A stretch of DNA of 8,778 nt. Origin: Pseudomonadota bacterium. GTDB lineage: Bacteria > Pseudomonadota > Gammaproteobacteria > Xanthomonadales > Xanthomonadaceae. The position numbers and the translations under genes are program-made. Positions 5,846 to 8,778 of this stretch are shown piece after piece; position 1 is the first letter of the stretch, and each line of letters starts with the position of its first letter. The stretch is from NCBI GenBank assembly GCA_023423855.1, contig JAFAEU010000032.1, forward strand, positions 1 to 8,778, given 5' to 3'. The notes beneath the pieces were generated by a model. It was not told the DNA's origin. It saw nothing but the letters and a program-made list of their open reading frames with translations, and ran no database searches.

Positions 5846-8778
5846 TCATTCCTCGTAGGCCTTCAGACCGCCGATCTCGCGCCCGCCGGCGCGCCGGTGC
5901 AGCAGCGGCAGCAGGTCGCGCATCAGCTCCAGCTCCTTCTGCGCGCGCGCCTTCCAGCCCAGGTCAAGCGGCGCCAGCAATTCGGTCAATGCTTCGCCAT
6001 CGAAGATACGGCGGGCCAGGATGGCATCGACGAAGTCCTGCAATGCAGTCAGGGGCAATCCGTGCTTTTGCGACAGTGCGACCATTTCCTGCGCGGCCTT
6101 GTCGGCCTTGAAGCGTTCGTACCCATCCATGATCTCCGATAAAGGCCGACCGCCTTGTTGATCGAGGCCGCGAACGTATTCGCTGATGTCTTCGCGCTCG
6201 TCGATGAACTTGGCGTCTGATGCAATCAGGCCAATCAACTGCTCTCGGCTCATTGAAGACTTAGCCGGCCCGGTGGACTGAAAGTCGGTAATGAGCTTCA
6301 TGATGTAGTCGTAGTCGATGGTGGCCGAGGCGAACAGCACGAACTCGAAATCGAGCTGGTCGATGTCTTCGTTCTTCTTCTCGCCCGGCCTGGCCTGCTG
6401 CGCGCGCAGGCGCTGCGCGGTGTCCAGGTAGGCGCCGCGGAAGGCATTGAGCTCGTCGCGCGGCAGTACCGCGTCGATCTGCTGCTTCTGTTCCTCGTCG
6501 AGATCGGTGTACTGGTCCAGTTGGGTCTTGAGCTTCTGCACCTGTTTGAACTGCTCGACGAAGGCCGCACGCGCGGCATCGCCCTTGAGGTTGGCGATAT
6601 CGTCCGGCTTGCCGGTCAGCCCCTGCGAGGCCATGAAGGCGTCCAGGTTGTCGCGCGCCTGCTTCAGCTTCTCGATCACCACCGGCGCGCTGTCCACCAG
6701 CCAGATCTCGCGCGCCTTGTCGGCCTTGGCCCCGGAGAACAAGGCGATGGCGGCATCCACCTCGGCCTGCTGGCCACGGAAGTCCAGGATGTTGCCGTAG
6801 GGCTTGGTGTCGTTGAGCACGCGGTTGGTGCGGCTGAACGCCTGGATCAGGCCGTGGTGCCTGAGGTTCTTGTCCACGTACAGGGTGTTGAGGTACTTGC
6901 TGTCGAAGCCGGTGAGCAGCATGTCCACGACGATCACGATGTCCAGCTTCTCGCGGCCCTTCTGCGGCAGGTCGGCATTGGGGAACTGCTGGTCCTTGAT
7001 GCGCTTCTGCACGTCCTGGTAGTAGGCGTCGAATTCCTCGATGCGGTGGTTGGTGGAAAAGCGCGCGTTGTAGTCGGCGATGATGGCTTTCAGCGCGGCC
7101 TTCTTGGCCTCCGGATCTTTTCGGTTGTCTTCCTGCTCCTGCGGCAGGTCTTCCTGCAGCTGCTTCACGTCGGCGCTGACATCGGCCGGCGGGGAGAACA
7201 CGGCGGCGATGTTCAGCGGCGGCCCGTCCGGATCGGCCTGCTGCCTGTCGGCTTGCGCCTGTCTGAAGATTTCGAAGTACTCGATGGCGTCGTTGATGGA
7301 CGCGGTGGCCAGCAGGGCATTGAAGCGACGCCCGCCGGTGGCGGCATCGTGCTTGGCCAGGATGGCCTCGACCACGGCACGCTTGGCCAGGGTTTCACCG
7401 GGCTTCGGCGCGTTCTTGCCGTCGGGCTTGTAGTACTCCACATGGAAGCGCAGGACGTTCCTGTCTTCGATGGCGTGGGTGATGGTGTATTCGTGCAGGG
7501 AGCTCTGGAACAGGTCCTCGGTGGTCTTGAGGGTTTGTTCCTCGCCTTCGATGCGCTTGTAGCTGGCGTTCTGCTCGAAGATCGGCGTGCCGGTGAAGCC
7601 GAACAGCTGCGCATTCGGGAAGAAAGTTTTGATGGCCTGATGGTTCTCGCCGAACTGGCTGCGATGGCATTCATCGAAGATGAAGGCGATGCGCGCATCG
7701 CGCAGCGGTTCCAGCCGCTGGCGGTAATCGGCGCGGGCCGGATCCAGCGCGCGGCCGAGCTTCTGGATGGTGGTGACGATGACCTTGTCGGCGGCATCGT
7801 CCGAGGTCAGCCGGCGCACCAGGGACTCGGTATTGGTGTTCTCCTCGACGCAGCCTTCCTGGAAGCGGTTGAATTCCTCGCGGGTCTGGCGGTCCAAGTC
7901 CTTGCGATCCACCACGAATAGGCACTTCTGGATGGCCGGGTTGGCCTTCAGCAGGGTCGATGCCTTGAAGCTGGTGAGGGTCTTGCCGCTGCCGGTGGTA
8001 TGCCAGACGTAACCGTTGCCGAGGTTCTTGTCGATGCACTCGACGATGTTCTTGACCGCGTAGATCTGGTACGGCCGCATCATCAGCAGCTTCTGCTCGC
8101 TGGCCACCAGCACCATGTAGCGGCTGATCATCTGGCCCAGCGTGCACTTGGCCAGGAAGGCATCGGCGAAGGCATCGATGCCATTGACCTTGCCGTTGTC
8201 CGGCGCGGCGTACTGGTAAATCGGCAGGAAGCGCTCGTCGGCATTGAAGGCGAAATGCCGGGCGTTGTTGTTGGCGAAGTAGTACGTGGCGTCGCGGTTG
8301 CTGACGATGAACAGCTGGATGAAGCACAGCAGTGTCCGGCTGTAGCCATTGCCGGGATCGTTCTTGTATTCGACGATCTGCTCGATGGCGCGGCGCGGCG
8401 TGATGCCCAGGGTCTTCAGTTCGATCTGTACCGCCGGCACGCCATTGATCAGCAGGATCACGTCGTAGCGGTGATGGCTGTAATCACTGTTGATGCGCAG
8501 CTGGCTGGCGACCTCGAAGGTGTTCTTGCACCAGTCGGCGATGTTGACCAGGGTGTAGTTGAGCGGCGTGCCGTCGTCGCGGGTAAAGGCGTTGCGATTG
8601 CGCAGCGTGTGGGCGGTGGTGAAGACGTCGGGCGTCGTGATCTCTTCCAGCAGGCGCTTGAACTCGGCATCCGACAGACTGACCCGGTTCAGCGCCTCGA
8701 AATGCGCGCGGAAATTGCGCTCCAACGCGGCGCGATCACGGATGTCCGGACGCAACGTGTACTTGAGCTCGCCGAGCT
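5846..8778 (-). CDS. hsdR: Type I restriction-modification system, restriction/translocase (R) subunit, 5'-partial
   Basis: HsdR is the ATP-driven DNA translocase and endonuclease of the complex. Numbering from the TTG codon at 8753-8755, the N-terminal PD-(D/E)xK nuclease shows D98 (RYDV), E112-x-K114 (IELK) and the Q126-x3-Y130 motif typical of RecB-like nucleases. The superfamily 2 helicase follows: Walker A TGSGKT (254-259), DECH box (361-364), FTGTP (387-391), motif V DMLLTGFDSK (611-620) and motif VI QAFSRTNR (638-645). A C-terminal helical part (about 690-969) probably docks on HsdM/HsdS. The N-terminal layout resembles the EcoR124I (type IC) branch. The frame stays open upstream of the TTG to the window edge and reads LGELKYTLRPDIRDR, which fits the usual HsdR start; the TTG is therefore an internal Leu and the true start lies just outside. 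All catalytic residues are intact. It is the first visible gene of the operon, so the promoter is not in view. Confidence 0.96.
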   Translation of the reverse strand, partial: LGELKYTLRPDIRDRAALERNFRAHFEALNRVSLSDAEFKRLLEEITTPDVFTTAHTLRNRNAFTRDDGTPLNYTLVNIADWCKNTFEVASQLRINSDYSHHRYDVILLINGVPAVQIELKTLGITPRRAIEQIVEYKNDPGNGYSRTLLCFIQLFIVSNRDATYYFANNNARHFAFNADERFLPIYQYAAPDNGKVNGIDAFADAFLAKCTLGQMISRYMVLVASEQKLLMMRPYQIYAVKNIVECIDKNLGNGYVWHTTGSGKTLTSFKASTLLKANPAIQKCLFVVDRKDLDRQTREEFNRFQEGCVEENTNTESLVRRLTSDDAADKVIVTTIQKLGRALDPARADYRQRLEPLRDARIAFIFDECHRSQFGENHQAIKTFFPNAQLFGFTGTPIFEQNASYKRIEGEEQTLKTTEDLFQSSLHEYTITHAIEDRNVLRFHVEYYKPDGKNAPKPGETLAKRAVVEAILAKHDAATGGRRFNALLATASINDAIEYFEIFRQAQADRQQADPDGPPLNIAAVFSPPADVSADVKQLQEDLPQEQEDNRKDPEAKKAALKAIIADYNARFSTNHRIEEFDAYYQDVQKRIKDQQFPNADLPQKGREKLDIVIVVDMLLTGFDSKYLNTLYVDKNLRHHGLIQAFSRTNRVLNDTKPYGNILDFRGQQAEVDAAIALFSGAKADKAREIWLVDSAPVVIEKLKQARDNLDAFMASQGLTGKPDDIANLKGDAARAAFVEQFKQVQKLKTQLDQYTDLDEEQKQQIDAVLPRDELNAFRGAYLDTAQRLRAQQARPGEKKNEDIDQLDFEFVLFASATIDYDYIMKLITDFQSTGPAKSSMSREQLIGLIASDAKFIDEREDISEYVRGLDQQGGRPLSEIMDGYERFKADKAAQEMVALSQKHGLPLTALQDFVDAILARRIFDGEALTELLAPLDLGWKARAQKELELMRDLLPLLHRRAGGREIGGLKAYEE
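5850..5854 (-). promoter_or_regulatory. Ribosome binding site of hsdS within the end of hsdR
   Basis: On the minus strand GAGGA lies in the last codons of hsdR. It touches the ATG at 5849 but stands 7 bases (counted from GAGG) from the ATG at 5843, and so favours the second as the start of hsdS. Confidence 0.6.

Noticed and set aside
4593..5849. Phase-variable, invertible hsdS cassette
   Set aside because: No second hsdS or partial hsdS, no recombinase and no inverted repeats around the TRDs are found in the window; only direct repeats are seen.
6521..7921. Long plus-strand open frame (466 codons) opposite hsdR
   Set aside because: Its Val/Leu/Gly/His-rich product is the usual antisense shadow of a G+C-rich coding gene; hsdR motifs on the minus strand are complete.

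Overview
This is a G+C-rich bacterial chromosome segment, most likely from a gammaproteobacterium of the Xanthomonadaceae/Lysobacteraceae group. That placement is an inference from base composition, a cobA placed directly behind a nitrate reductase gene, the style of the proteins, and a CCCTCCCCCGC-type palindromic repeat common in such genomes. No tRNA, rRNA, CRISPR array, transposase or integrase is visible.

Left part (1-1954, plus strand): the window opens inside the last codons of an assimilatory nitrate reductase large subunit, whose C-terminal [2Fe-2S] BFD-like domain is visible. Next comes cobA (uroporphyrinogen-III C-methyltransferase), which supplies the siroheme precursor needed by the nitrite reductase of the same pathway. 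A REP-like palindrome lies inside the 3' end of cobA and encodes its last residues. A stand-alone gene for a YecA/UPF0149-type protein with a C-terminal SEC-C zinc motif follows.

Right part (1967-8778, minus strand): a compact type I restriction-modification operon that converges on the yecA-like gene, with only 12 bp between the two stop codons. In order of transcription it reads hsdR (5' end outside the window), hsdS, rhuM, hsdM. Each junction shows the TGA/ATG overlap ATGA, so the genes are probably translationally coupled. HsdR carries the nuclease and helicase motifs, HsdS has two target recognition domains between repeated helices, and HsdM has an intact methyltransferase core. The extra gene is a RhuM-family protein of unknown molecular function.

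The points that deserve a second look are the placement of rhuM inside the operon between hsdS and hsdM, a perfect 13-bp inverted repeat inside rhuM, the A+T-rich recognition domains of hsdS flanked by G+C-rich repeated segments, the R-first/M-last gene order, and the repeat-derived tail of CobA. I see no wholly new system. The R-S-RhuM-M operon is the best candidate for unexplained biology.
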